Below, piece by piece: positions 24,094 through 32,879 of a stretch of DNA of 64,000 bases (position 1 is the stretch's first letter; every line of letters starts with the position of its first letter). The DNA is from Candidatus Mycobacterium wuenschmannii. Lineage in GTDB: Bacteria > Actinomycetota > Actinomycetes > Mycobacteriales > Mycobacteriaceae. Location: positions 4,030,001-4,094,000 of the forward strand of contig NZ_CP126981.1 in assembly GCF_030252325.1 (NCBI RefSeq), read 5' to 3'. A program made the translations under genes and the position numbers. A model generated the notes under the pieces. That model searched no databases. It was not told the origin of the DNA and saw nothing but the letters and a program-made list of their open reading frames with translations.

Positions 24094-25356
24094 ATGACCG
24101 CCGGCGACGATGCAGAACGCAGTGATGCTGAGGAGCGGCGCATCGAATATGCCGACGACGATGCAGAACGCAGTGATGCTGAGGAGCGGCGTATCGGATC
24201 TGACAGCGGGCAGGTTGGCGGCACGGAGAAGTTTCTGCCCGCCGTCGAAGGGATGCGGGCCTGCGCCGCGATCGGCGTCGTCGTCACGCACGTAGCGTTC
24301 GACACCGGGCACAACAGCGGGTTCGACGGTCGCCTGTTCGGCCGCTTCGACCTGGCCGTCGCGGTGTTCTTCGCGCTGTCGGGCTTTCTGCTCTGGCGCA
24401 GTCATGCCGCGGCGGCGCGCGACCTGGCGCCGCGTCCGGCCACCGGCCACTATCTGCGGTCCAGGGTGGTCCGCATCATGCCCGCGTATCTGGTTGCGGT
24501 CGTGGTGATTCTGGCCCTGTTGCCCGACGGCAATCACCCGAACCTGACGGTGTGGCTGGCGAACCTGTCACTCACCCAGGTCTACGTGCCGCTGACGCTG
24601 ACGGCCGGCCTGACCCAGATGTGGAGCCTGTCGGTGGAGGTGAGCTTCTATCTGGCGTTGCCGATCCTGGCGCTGCTGGCCGCTCGTCTACCGGTGCGTG
24701 CCCGGGTGCCTGCGATCGCGACTGTGGCTGTGGCGAGCTGGTTTTGGGGCTGGATCCCGTTTCACACCCCGCCCGGACTCAACCCGCTGACCTGGCCGCC
24801 GGCCTTCTTCTCCTGGTTCGCCGCGGGCATGTTGCTCGCCGAGTGGATCTACCACCCGATCGGCTGGCCGCACCGGCTGGCGCGGCATCGCTGGCTGATG
24901 GCCGTCGTCGTGCTGGTGGCCTACCTGATCGCGGCCTCACCGCTGGCCGGACCCGCGGGACTGGTGCCGAGCAGCAACGCGCAATTCACCGTGAAGACCG
25001 CCATGGGTGCGCTGGTGGCCGCCGGGTTGGTGGCGCCGTTGGTGCTCGACCGGCCCGACGACAGCCATCGACTACTGGGCGGCGCGCCGATGGTGACGCT
25101 AGGGCGCTGGTCTTACGGCATCTTCGTCTGGCATCTCGCCGCGTTGACGATGGTGTTCCCGGTGATCGGTCAGTTCGCCTTCCACGGACACATGCCGAAG
25201 GTGCTCATCCTGACGCTGGTATTCACCATCGCGATCTCCGCGGTGAGCTACGCGCTGGTCGAGTCACCGTGCCGGGAAGCGTTGCAGCGCTGGGAATCCC
25301 GCGAGAAGCCTCGGGCCGCCGTCAGCCCGCGTCAAGAAGATGCAATCGCTCCATGA
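24094..25356 (+). CDS. Membrane acyltransferase 3 family protein (Rv0228/TmaT-like)
   Basis: 420 residues with about ten membrane helices of the acyltransferase-3 (OafA-like) fold. The conserved N-terminal block is LPAVEGMRACAAIGVVVTHV, with His in the first helix, and WSLSVEVSFYLALP is the second family signature. Rv0228 and the corynebacterial TmaT are linked to O-acetylation of trehalose monomycolate before export; the same context here makes that role likely but not proven. The ATG at 24094 gives an N-terminus containing a 17-residue tandem repeat (DDAERSDAEERRI twice) that comes from the dispersed repeat family. The 3' end overlaps the convergent ligase by 35 bases. Confidence 0.82.
   Translation: MTAGDDAERSDAEERRIEYADDDAERSDAEERRIGSDSGQVGGTEKFLPAVEGMRACAAIGVVVTHVAFDTGHNSGFDGRLFGRFDLAVAVFFALSGFLLWRSHAAAARDLAPRPATGHYLRSRVVRIMPAYLVAVVVILALLPDGNHPNLTVWLANLSLTQVYVPLTLTAGLTQMWSLSVEVSFYLALPILALLAARLPVRARVPAIATVAVASWFWGWIPFHTPPGLNPLTWPPAFFSWFAAGMLLAEWIYHPIGWPHRLARHRWLMAVVVLVAYLIAASPLAGPAGLVPSSNAQFTVKTAMGALVAAGLVAPLVLDRPDDSHRLLGGAPMVTLGRWSYGIFVWHLAALTMVFPVIGQFAFHGHMPKVLILTLVFTIAISAVSYALVESPCREALQRWESREKPRAAVSPRQEDAIAP
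24106..24196 (+). repeat. Tandem 51-bp repeat inside the acyltransferase N-terminus
   Basis: GACGATGCAGAACGCAGTGA with the following TGCTGAGGAGCGGCG occurs at 24106 and again at 24157, period 51 bp (17 codons). It keeps the reading frame and encodes DDAERSDAEERRI twice. The skeleton GACGATGCAG ... GAGGAG is that of the non-coding repeats at 5477, 19681 and 22616. Confidence 0.8.
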
Positions 25357-26788
25357 TGTCCTGGCGGACTTTCGAACGACGGGCCTTGCCCGCGTCGTCG
25401 CGCAGTGGGCTGTCGACGAACTCGATGGTGGACGGCACCTTGTAGCCCGCGATCCGGTCCTGCAGGAACTCCTGCAGAGCCTTCTCGTCCAGCGCGGTCG
25501 CGGATTGCACCAAGGCGTACGGGACCTGCCCGAGGTCCTCGTGCGGGACCCCAACGACCAAGCAGGACAACACATCCGGATGGGCGGACAGCGCATTCTC
25601 GATTTCGGCCGGGTAGACGTTGCGACCGCCGACGGTGAACATGTCGACTCGGCGATCGGACAGGTACAGAAATCCATCCTCGTCGAAATAGCCCAGGTCA
25701 CCGAGGGAGTCCCAGCCGTCGCGGGATTTCGCCGTCGACCCGATGTAACGGTAGGTGGGCGGAGCACCCGGGCTGCGCCGCATGTAGATCTCGCCCTCGA
25801 CACCCGGCGCGCATGGGTTGCCGTCGTCGTCGAGCACCTTCATTTCGCCGGCTACCACGATCCCGACCGACCCGCGGTGGGCGAGCCACTGGTCTCCGGA
25901 GATGAAGGTCAGCGCCTGTAATTCGGTGCCGCCGTAAAGTTCCCACACTTTCTCCGGACCCAGCAGATGAATCCAGGCCTCTTTGACGGTCGGCGGACAG
26001 GGCGCCGCGAGGTGCCACATCCGTCGGATCGACGACAGGTCGTAGGCGTCGGGGTCGGCTTGGTAGACCGGCAGTGCGCGCTGCATGATCGTGGGCACCG
26101 TGACCACGAAGGTGACTCCGTGATCGGCGATCAGCCGCAGGTATTCGCGCGGCTCGAACCGGCTCATCAGGACCAAATGGTGACGCATGATCAACGCTGC
26201 GGCCGCCATGGTGAAGCCGGTGTTGTGGGACAACGGGACCGGCACGAAGGTGATGTCACCCTCCTGCGCGCCCAGCGGATAGCCGATCGCGGGCGGTATC
26301 CGACTGTCGTTGCCGGCCTCGATGAGCTTGGGTCGTCCGGTACTGCCGCCGGAACCCATCGACTTCCATACCGGCGAGACTGCTTCCGGCAGCCCGCCGT
26401 CCGACAGGGCTGGGTCTGGCTCAAATCCTGGTAGAAGACTTGGTATTTCGTGGTGGGCGCGCCCCACCAGCAATGCCGGCGGCCGCAGCTCCAGCAGCCC
26501 GGCGAGTTCCGCGTCGGGCAACCGCGCGGACAGCGGTTGCGGTACCGCGCCCAGCTTCCAACACGCCACCGCCGCCTGGATCCACTCGATTCCGTTGGGC
26601 AGCACCATGGTTACGTAGTCGCCGACACCGACCCCCAACTCGGCGTAGGCGCGGGCCAGCCGGTTGGTCGAGCGGTCGAGCTCGGCCCGGGTGATGGTGC
26701 GCCCGTCGCACGTGACCGCGGGCTCGTCGGGGGCGAGCGCGGCCAGCGCGGAAATCTGAGCGCCGATCGGGGGGACCGGCGCGGTCAC
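25322..26788 (-). CDS. AMP-binding CoA ligase (FadD-like)
   Basis: 488-residue adenylate-forming ligase. The phosphate loop is GSGGSTGRPKLIE, an unusual SGGSTG form found in some bile-acid and steroid-side-chain CoA ligases; ELYGGTEL and LGDLGYFDEDGFLYLSDR are also present, with a C-terminal PLRDDAGKARRSK lysine region. It starts with GTG at 26788, overlapping the stop of the lactonase gene as GTGA, so the two are translationally coupled. A shared pathway, in which the lactonase opens a lactone and the ligase activates the released acid, is a reasonable guess. M. tuberculosis has a different gene (Rv0229c) in this position. Confidence 0.87.
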   Translation of the reverse strand: MTAPVPPIGAQISALAALAPDEPAVTCDGRTITRAELDRSTNRLARAYAELGVGVGDYVTMVLPNGIEWIQAAVACWKLGAVPQPLSARLPDAELAGLLELRPPALLVGRAHHEIPSLLPGFEPDPALSDGGLPEAVSPVWKSMGSGGSTGRPKLIEAGNDSRIPPAIGYPLGAQEGDITFVPVPLSHNTGFTMAAAALIMRHHLVLMSRFEPREYLRLIADHGVTFVVTVPTIMQRALPVYQADPDAYDLSSIRRMWHLAAPCPPTVKEAWIHLLGPEKVWELYGGTELQALTFISGDQWLAHRGSVGIVVAGEMKVLDDDGNPCAPGVEGEIYMRRSPGAPPTYRYIGSTAKSRDGWDSLGDLGYFDEDGFLYLSDRRVDMFTVGGRNVYPAEIENALSAHPDVLSCLVVGVPHEDLGQVPYALVQSATALDEKALQEFLQDRIAGYKVPSTIEFVDSPLRDDAGKARRSKVRQDIMERLHLLDAG

Positions 26789-27765
26789 GAGTAAGCGCCC
26801 TGTCGGTCGAAGATCTTGCGCGGGTTCTCGACGAGCATGGTGTGCAGCTGCTCGTCGGTGACACCGCGCTCCTTGAGCGCCGGGATGACGTCGTTGTGGA
26901 TATGCAGGTAATGCCAGTTCGGTGCGGCGATCGGCAGCAGTTCCTCGGGCAGCGCATCGAAGTAACAGTTGGCGTCGTGGGAGAGCACCATCTTGTCGGC
27001 GTGCCCGCGCTCACACATCGTCGCGACCGTCCTCACCCGATCCTCGAACGGCAGGATCGTGTCGATGCCGAACCGGTCCATGCCGAGGTACGAGCCACCG
27101 GCGATGAGCTCCTCGAGGTAGCCGATGTCGGTGCTGTCGCCCGAATGCCCGATGATCACCCGGGTCAGGTCGACGCCCTCTTCTTCGAAGATCTTCTGCT
27201 GCTCGAGACCGCGCCGCAGCCCGGCGTGGGTGTGCGTGGAAATCGGCACCCCGGTGCGCTTGTGCGCCTGGGCGACCGCGCGCAGCACCCGCTCGACGCC
27301 CGGGGTGATGCCGGGTTTATCGGTGGCGCACTTGAGGATTCCGGCCTTGATACCGGTGTCGGCGATGCCCTCCTCGATGTCCCGGACGAACATGTCCGTC
27401 ATGACCTCCTCGCCGCCGAGTTCGGCGCCGGGGCCCACGTAGTGGAACCGGAACGGGACGTCGTTGTAGGTGTACAGACCGGTGGCGACGACGATGTTGA
27501 GGTCGGTCTCCGCGGCGACGCGAGCGATGCGCGGAATGTAGCGGCCCAACCCGATCACGGTGAGGTCGACGATGGTGTCGACCCCGCGTGACTTGAGCTC
27601 GTTGAGCCGGGCGATGGCGTCGGCCACGCGTTTGTCTTCGTCGCCCCACGCCTCGGGGTAGTTCATCGCGATCTCGGTGGTCATGATGAACACGTGCTCG
27701 TGCATGAGCGTGACGCCGATATCGGTGGTGTTGACTTCTCCGGAAGCGGTATTCACTATCGACAC
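26785..27765 (-). CDS. php: Phosphotriesterase-like lactonase (Rv0230c, PPH)
   Basis: 326-residue amidohydrolase-fold metalloenzyme. All expected binuclear metal ligands are visible: HEHVF near the N-terminus, the carbamylated Lys in GILKCATDK, His in STHTHAG, His in IIGHSGD and Asp in LSHDANCYFD. Mycobacterial homologues hydrolyse lactones, including acyl-homoserine lactones, with weak phosphotriesterase activity. The ATG at 27765 gives the same length as I recall for Rv0230c. It lies 46 bases downstream of a FadE gene and is coupled to the CoA ligase that follows, suggesting a three-gene operon for degrading an acyl lactone or ester. Confidence 0.92.
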   Translation of the reverse strand: MSIVNTASGEVNTTDIGVTLMHEHVFIMTTEIAMNYPEAWGDEDKRVADAIARLNELKSRGVDTIVDLTVIGLGRYIPRIARVAAETDLNIVVATGLYTYNDVPFRFHYVGPGAELGGEEVMTDMFVRDIEEGIADTGIKAGILKCATDKPGITPGVERVLRAVAQAHKRTGVPISTHTHAGLRRGLEQQKIFEEEGVDLTRVIIGHSGDSTDIGYLEELIAGGSYLGMDRFGIDTILPFEDRVRTVATMCERGHADKMVLSHDANCYFDALPEELLPIAAPNWHYLHIHNDVIPALKERGVTDEQLHTMLVENPRKIFDRQGAYS

Positions 27766-27811
27766 GTAGCCGACTCTAGGACGACCCTTCCGCCGCCGTG
27801 GTCGGTTCGGG

Positions 27812-29647
27812 TCAGAAGGCCTCTTCGTCGAGGTCCATCAGGGCCGTCGAGGTGCGGGCCAGGATTCCACGGGTGGCGGTGATCTCCGGCAGCACGTTGG
27901 CCGCGAAGAATTGCGCCGCGGCGATCTTGCCCTCGTAGAAGCCCTTGTCCTTGGCATCGGTGCCGGAATCCAAAGCACGCAAAGCGATTTCGGCATGCCG
28001 TAGCAGCTGCCAGCCGATCAGCAGATCGCCGACGGCGAGCAGGTAGCGCACCGAGCCGAGGCCGATCTTGTAGAGATCGCCGGGTGCTTCGGCGGAACCC
28101 AGCAGGTAGCCGGTCAGCGTCGCCGTCATCGCCTGCACGTCTTCCAGCGCGGTGCCCAGGTAGGCGCGTTCCACCTTGAGTCGCTGGTCGGCCGCGTCGC
28201 TGTTGATGAACGACTCGATCTGGCCGGCGACGTGGGTCAGGGCCACGCCCTTGTCGCGCGCGATTTTGCGGAAGAAGAAGTCCTGCGCCTGGATCGCGGT
28301 GGTGCCCTCGTAGAGCGAGTCGATCTTCGCGTCGCGGATGTACTGCTCGATCGGGTAGTCCTGCAGGAAGCCGGAACCGCCCAGGGTTTGCAGCGACTCG
28401 GTCAGGTACTGGTAGGCACGCTCGGATCCGACACCCTTGATGATCGGCAGCAGCAGGTCGTTGACCCGGCTCGCCACGTCGGCGTCGGCGCCCGAAACCG
28501 CTTGCGCCACAGCCGCATCCTGATGTGCCGCGGTGTAGAGGTAGATCGCCCGCAGTCCCTCGGCGTAGGCCTTCTGCATGATCAGTGAGCGCCGCACGTC
28601 CGGGTGGCGCGTGATCGGGACCCGCGGCGCGTTCTTGTCGAGCATCTGCGTCATGTCGGCACCCTGCAGGCGGGTCTTGGCGTAGTCGAGCGCGTTGAGG
28701 TACCCGGTCGACAGCGTGCCCGACGACTTGATGCCGACCAGCATCCGCGCGTTCTCGATGACCTTGAACATCTGCGCGATGCCGTCGTGGATGTCGCCGA
28801 CCAGCCAGCCCTTGGCCGGGACGCCGTGCGCGCCGAAGGTCAGCTCGCACGTCGGAGAGGCCTTGTAGCCCATCTTGTGCTCGAGGCCGGTCGCGAAAAC
28901 GCCGTTGCGCTCGGTGGTTTCGAAGCTGTCCCAGTCGAACAGGAACTTCGGCACCACGAACAGGCTCAACCCCTTGGTGCCCGGGCCGGCGCCCTGCGGA
29001 CGGGCGAGCACCAGGTGCAGGATGTTGTCGACGGTGTCGCCGAGGTCGCCGCCGGAGATGAAACGCTTGACGCCCTCGAGGTGCCACGAGCCGTCGGGTT
29101 GCTCGATCGCCTTGGTCCGACCGGCCCCGACGTCCGAGCCGGCGTCCGGTTCGGTGAGCACCATCGTTGCGCCCCAGCGCCGTTCGATTGCCGCATTGGC
29201 CAGCGCGCGCTGCTGCTCGTTGCCCAGTTCGTAGAGGATGTCGGCCATCGGCGGGCCGGCGTAGAAGAAGAACAGCGCGGGGTTGGCGCAGATGATCATC
29301 TCCAGCGCCGCCCATGCCACGCTGCGGGCCACGGCGGTGCCGCCGATCTCGGGCGCAACGCCGAGCCGCCACCATTCGGCGTCCCAGATCGCTTGCACCG
29401 TCTTGCGAATCGGGTCCGGCACCGTGATGGTGTGCTCGTTCGGAAGGAACACCGGCGGCTCTCGGTCGGCGGCCACAAACGACTCCGCGACCGGCCCCTC
29501 CGCGAACCGGGCCACCTCGGCCAGGATCTCCCGGCTGGTGGCGGCGTCGAGCTCGCCGACCGATCCGGAGTTCAACACGTCGCCGAGTGCTAACGCCTCG
29601 AACAGGTTGAACTCGATGTCACGCAGGTTGGCCTTGTAGTGCCCCAT
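27812..29647 (-). CDS. Acyl-CoA dehydrogenase, FadE5-type (paralogue 2 of 3)
   Basis: 611 residues, the same length as the paralogues at 15464 and 48206. [18 protein letters not shown] and [19 protein letters not shown] are intact, including the predicted base Glu447, and the protein ends DLDEEAF. A strong AAGGAGG site precedes the ATG. It is first in a likely operon with the lactonase and CoA ligase, and divergent from a TetR gene whose palindrome lies in the shared promoter. M. tuberculosis has fadE4 here, of different length and on the other strand as I remember, so this copy is probably a replacement or lineage-specific duplicate. Confidence 0.9.
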   Translation of the reverse strand: MGHYKANLRDIEFNLFEALALGDVLNSGSVGELDAATSREILAEVARFAEGPVAESFVAADREPPVFLPNEHTITVPDPIRKTVQAIWDAEWWRLGVAPEIGGTAVARSVAWAALEMIICANPALFFFYAGPPMADILYELGNEQQRALANAAIERRWGATMVLTEPDAGSDVGAGRTKAIEQPDGSWHLEGVKRFISGGDLGDTVDNILHLVLARPQGAGPGTKGLSLFVVPKFLFDWDSFETTERNGVFATGLEHKMGYKASPTCELTFGAHGVPAKGWLVGDIHDGIAQMFKVIENARMLVGIKSSGTLSTGYLNALDYAKTRLQGADMTQMLDKNAPRVPITRHPDVRRSLIMQKAYAEGLRAIYLYTAAHQDAAVAQAVSGADADVASRVNDLLLPIIKGVGSERAYQYLTESLQTLGGSGFLQDYPIEQYIRDAKIDSLYEGTTAIQAQDFFFRKIARDKGVALTHVAGQIESFINSDAADQRLKVERAYLGTALEDVQAMTATLTGYLLGSAEAPGDLYKIGLGSVRYLLAVGDLLIGWQLLRHAEIALRALDSGTDAKDKGFYEGKIAAAQFFAANVLPEITATRGILARTSTALMDLDEEAF

Positions 29648-29753
29648 GAACCCCTCCTTGCGCAGCAGTATGTCGGGAATTGCCCTGCCGCATGTTCATT
29701 TCGAGCAGCCTTTCGCCTCGGCCCCTTGTGCAGTGACGTGGCTCACAGTAAAG

Positions 29754-29766
29754 TGACCAGTGGTCA
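29754..29766. promoter_or_regulatory. Candidate TetR operator TGACCA-G-TGGTCA
   Basis: A perfect palindrome with 6-bp arms and one central base lies 20 bases before the TetR ATG and 106 bases before the divergent FadE ATG. It is the most symmetric site in this region, so binding by the adjacent TetR is likely and would affect both directions. Confidence 0.65.
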
Positions 29767-29786
29767 TTCCGCAGCGGAGGAAAGCT

Positions 29787-30461
29787 ATGCCGACGGTCAC
29801 CTGGGCCCGCGTCGACCCTGTGCGACGTGCCGCGGTCATCGACGCCGCGGAGGCGGAGTTCGGCGCCCACGGATTCTCGGGCGGCAGCCTGAATGTGATC
29901 GCGCGGCGGGCCGGTGTCGCCAAAGGCAGCCTGTTTCAATACTTTGCCGACAAGCGGGACCTGTACTCGTTCATCGCCGATGTGGTGAGTCAGCGGGTGC
30001 GTGTCTACATGGAAGCCCGGATCGGCCAACTCGACCCCACCCGGCCGTTTTTCGATTTCCTCACCGACTGGCTCGACGTGTGGATCGCCTACTTCGCCGA
30101 TCACCCGCACGAACGCGCGATCCATGCGGCGGCAACTCTCGAAGTCGACACCGACGCCCGGATCAGCGTGCGCAGCGTCATCCACCGCCACTACCTGGAA
30201 GTTCTGCGGCCGTTGGTACGCGACGCCCAGCGCCGAGGCGATTTCCGCGAGGATGCGGATACCGAGGCGCTGATGTCGTTGCTGCTCTTGATCTTTCCGC
30301 ACCTTGCCCTCGCGCCCTACATGCGCGGCCTCGATCCGATTCTGGGTCTCGACGACCCCAGCCCCGATCAACCAGCCCTGGCGGTGCGCCGCCTGGTCGC
30401 GGTGCTCTCGGCGGCATTCGTCCCCTTAGGCAGCAAAAGTGTTCAGCCACATGAGATCTGA
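29787..30461 (+). CDS. TetR-family transcriptional regulator (Rv0232-like)
   Basis: 224 residues. The helix-turn-helix is at about residues 14-55 (AVIDAAEAEFGAHGFSG, NVIARRAGVAKGSLFQYFADK), followed by a helical ligand domain. The open frame reaches GTG 29760, inside the palindrome, but GGAGG seven bases before the ATG at 29787 decides the start. The R2lox gene begins nine bases after its stop with its own GAGGAGG, so the two form an operon as Rv0232-Rv0233 do. It may control R2lox and the divergent FadE-lactonase-ligase genes. Confidence 0.88.
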   Translation: MPTVTWARVDPVRRAAVIDAAEAEFGAHGFSGGSLNVIARRAGVAKGSLFQYFADKRDLYSFIADVVSQRVRVYMEARIGQLDPTRPFFDFLTDWLDVWIAYFADHPHERAIHAAATLEVDTDARISVRSVIHRHYLEVLRPLVRDAQRRGDFREDADTEALMSLLLLIFPHLALAPYMRGLDPILGLDDPSPDQPALAVRRLVAVLSAAFVPLGSKSVQPHEI

Positions 30462-30470
30462 GGAGGTCTG

Positions 30471-31406
30471 ATGACACGGATTGGTTCAAACTCGCTCGCC
30501 GCCGGCGGTCTCAACTGGGACAGCCTGCCGCTCAAGCTCTTTGCCGGTGGCAACGCGAAATTCTGGAATCCCGCAGATATCGACTTCTCCCGGGACCGCG
30601 CCGACTGGGAGGCGCTGAACGACGACGAACGCGACTTCGCCACCCGGCTGTGCGCGCAGTTCATTGCCGGGGAGGAAGCCGTCACCGAGGACATCCAGCC
30701 GTTCATGTCCGCGATGCGGGAAGAGGGTCGGCTCGGCGACGAGATGTACCTGACCCAGTTCGCGTTCGAAGAGGCCAAGCACACCCAGGTCTTTCGGATG
30801 TGGCTCGACGCCGTCGGGATGACCGAGGATCTGCAGGGCTACCTCGAACCGTTGCCCGCGTACCGGACGATGTTCTACGACGAACTGCCGGACTGCCTCA
30901 ACGCGCTGTCGTCGGACGCGTCACCCGCGGCCCAGATTCGCGCGTCGGTGACCTACAACCACGTCGTCGAGGGCATGCTCGCGCTCACTGGCTACTACGC
31001 CTGGCACAAGATCTGCGCCGTGCGCGGAATCCTGCCCGGCATGCAGGAATTGGTGCGTCGCATCGGAGACGACGAGCGCCGTCACATGGCGTGGGGCACG
31101 TTCACCTGCCGTCGGCACGTCGCCGCCGACGACGCCAACTGGGACGTCTTCGAGGGCCGGATGAACGAACTGATGCCGCTCGCCCTCGACGCCACCCAGC
31201 AGGGTTTCGCGCTGTTCGACGTGCCGCCCTTCGATCTCGTCCAGGACGAGATGATGCAGTACGCCGCCGACAAGGGCATGCGCCGCTTCGGCACGATCTC
31301 CAGCGCCCGTGGCCGCCCGCTGGGCGAGATCGACCTGGACTATTCGCCGGTGCAGTTGGAGGACACCTTCGCCGACGAGGACGCCCGCGCGCTGGCGGCC
31401 GTCTGA
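30471..31406 (+). CDS. R2-like ligand-binding oxidase (R2lox; often annotated NrdB)
   Basis: 311-residue ferritin-like protein with a Mn/Fe cofactor. All six metal ligands known for Rv0233 are at identical positions: Glu68, Glu101, His104, Glu167, Glu202 and His205. Val71 and Tyr162, which form the Val-Tyr ether cross-link in R2lox, are also present. It is therefore an R2lox, not the small subunit of ribonucleotide reductase, and probably performs a two-electron oxidation using oxygen on a bound fatty-acid-like ligand. The physiological substrate is unknown. It follows a TetR gene in the same transcript and is convergent with gabD1. Confidence 0.93.
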   Translation: MTRIGSNSLAAGGLNWDSLPLKLFAGGNAKFWNPADIDFSRDRADWEALNDDERDFATRLCAQFIAGEEAVTEDIQPFMSAMREEGRLGDEMYLTQFAFEEAKHTQVFRMWLDAVGMTEDLQGYLEPLPAYRTMFYDELPDCLNALSSDASPAAQIRASVTYNHVVEGMLALTGYYAWHKICAVRGILPGMQELVRRIGDDERRHMAWGTFTCRRHVAADDANWDVFEGRMNELMPLALDATQQGFALFDVPPFDLVQDEMMQYAADKGMRRFGTISSARGRPLGEIDLDYSPVQLEDTFADEDARALAAV

Positions 31407-31423
31407 CGCTCGCGGAGAAACCG

Positions 31424-32800
31424 CTAGCCGACCCAGACCGTCTTCGCGTTGCAGAACGCGCGGATGCCCAAGTCGGCCAGCTCACGCCCGTAGCCGGAAC
31501 GCTTGACGCCGCCAAATCCGAGTTCGGGGTGCGACACCGTCATCCCGTTGATGAAGACCTGGCCGGCCTCGATGTCGTCGATGAAGCGCTCCTGCTCGGC
31601 CTCGTCGTTGGTCCACGCGTTGGAGCCGAGGCCGAAGGTGGTGGCGTTGGCGATCTCGATGGCCTCGTCGATGTCCGACGCGCGGTACATCGAGGCGACC
31701 GGGCCGAACACCTCTTCGGTGTAGAGCGCCATGTCCTTGGTGATCTCGGTGACCACGGTCGGCGGGTAGAACCAGCCCGGCTGATCCGGCGTCTTACCGC
31801 CGAGGCGCAGCTTCGCGCCCGCCGCAACGGCGTCGTCGACCTGCTTGGCGATCTCGTCGCGACCCGATTCGGTGGCCAGCGGGCCCACGTCGGTGTCCGG
31901 GTCGGTGGGGTCGCCGACCTTGAGGGCCTGCATCCGCTCGACGAACTTGTCGACGAAGACGTCGTAGATGTCGGTGTGCACAATGAAACGCTTTGCGGCG
32001 ATACAGGACTGGCCGTTGTTCTGCACCCGCGCGGTGACCGCGGTCTTGACGGCCTCGTCGAGGTCGACCGACGGCATGACGATGAACGGGTCGCTACCCC
32101 CGAGTTCCATCACGGTCGGCTTGATCTCGTCACCACAGATGGCGGCGACGGACTGGCCGGCCGGCTCGCTGCCGGTGAGCGTGGCCGCTTTGACTCGAGG
32201 GTCGCGCAGGATGGCCTCGACCGCGCTGGACGACACCAGCAGGGTCTGGAAGGTGTTTTCGGGAAAGCCGCCGCGGGCGATCACGTCGGACAGATACAGC
32301 GCCGACTGCGGGACGTTGGACGCGTGCTTGAGCAGGCCGACGTTGCCGGCCATCAGTGCGGGTGCGGCGAACCGGACGGCCTGCCACAGTGGGAAGTTCC
32401 ACGGCATGATCGCCAGCACGACTCCGAGCGGCTGCCACCGGGTGTAGGCCCGCTTCGCGCCGACCTTGGACGCCTCGGCCGGCTCGTCGGCCAGCAGCTT
32501 CTCGGCGTTCTCCGCGTAGTAGCGAAAGCCCTTGGCGCACTTGAGCGCTTCCGCTTTCGCCGACTTGAGCGTCTTGCCCATTTCCAGGGTCATCATCGCG
32601 CCGACCTCGTCGGCTTCTTTCTCGAGCAGATCCGCGGTGGCGTTTGCCCACTCTGCACGCTGGGCAAACGTGGTGTTGTGTCGGTAGTCGAGGAACGCTT
32701 CGTGAGCGCGGGTGATCGCCGCCTCGACGTCGGCATCGGTGGCTGGGGTGAAAGTTTTGACAGTCTCGCCGTTGGCCGGGTTGATGGTGGCGATGCCCAC
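31424..32800 (-). CDS. gabD1: Succinate-semialdehyde dehydrogenase GabD1
   Basis: 458-residue NADP-type aldehyde dehydrogenase that oxidises succinate semialdehyde to succinate, linking GABA or alpha-ketoglutarate decarboxylation to the TCA cycle. Glu is in VMELGGSDPF and Cys in NNGQSCIAAKRF; IMPWNFPLWQ is the Rossmann entry. I place the start at GTG 32800, seven bases after GAAGGAG; the frame to 32842 adds 14 residues with no support. Position between R2lox and (in M. tuberculosis) Rv0235c matches Rv0234c. It is divergent from the TPP enzyme gene. Confidence 0.9.
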   Translation of the reverse strand: MGIATINPANGETVKTFTPATDADVEAAITRAHEAFLDYRHNTTFAQRAEWANATADLLEKEADEVGAMMTLEMGKTLKSAKAEALKCAKGFRYYAENAEKLLADEPAEASKVGAKRAYTRWQPLGVVLAIMPWNFPLWQAVRFAAPALMAGNVGLLKHASNVPQSALYLSDVIARGGFPENTFQTLLVSSSAVEAILRDPRVKAATLTGSEPAGQSVAAICGDEIKPTVMELGGSDPFIVMPSVDLDEAVKTAVTARVQNNGQSCIAAKRFIVHTDIYDVFVDKFVERMQALKVGDPTDPDTDVGPLATESGRDEIAKQVDDAVAAGAKLRLGGKTPDQPGWFYPPTVVTEITKDMALYTEEVFGPVASMYRASDIDEAIEIANATTFGLGSNAWTNDEAEQERFIDDIEAGQVFINGMTVSHPELGFGGVKRSGYGRELADLGIRAFCNAKTVWVG

Positions 32801-32879
32801 GCTGCGCTCCTTCGTTGGGAGGGTTTCTGAAAGCTTCAACACCTAGCCTGCCACTATCGTTCCGAACAAGGGAGGGCCG

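Noticed and set aside
27812..29647. Orthologue of FadE4
   Set aside because: It sits where I recall fadE4 in M. tuberculosis, but strand and length differ and it is far closer to the FadE5 type.
30471..31406. Ribonucleotide reductase small subunit (NrdB)
   Set aside because: Position-for-position match to Rv0233 metal ligands and the Val71/Tyr162 cross-link pair identifies R2lox instead.
30650..32830. 726-codon plus-strand frame across R2lox and gabD1
   Set aside because: It is out of frame with R2lox and antisense to gabD1; both of those have complete active sites.
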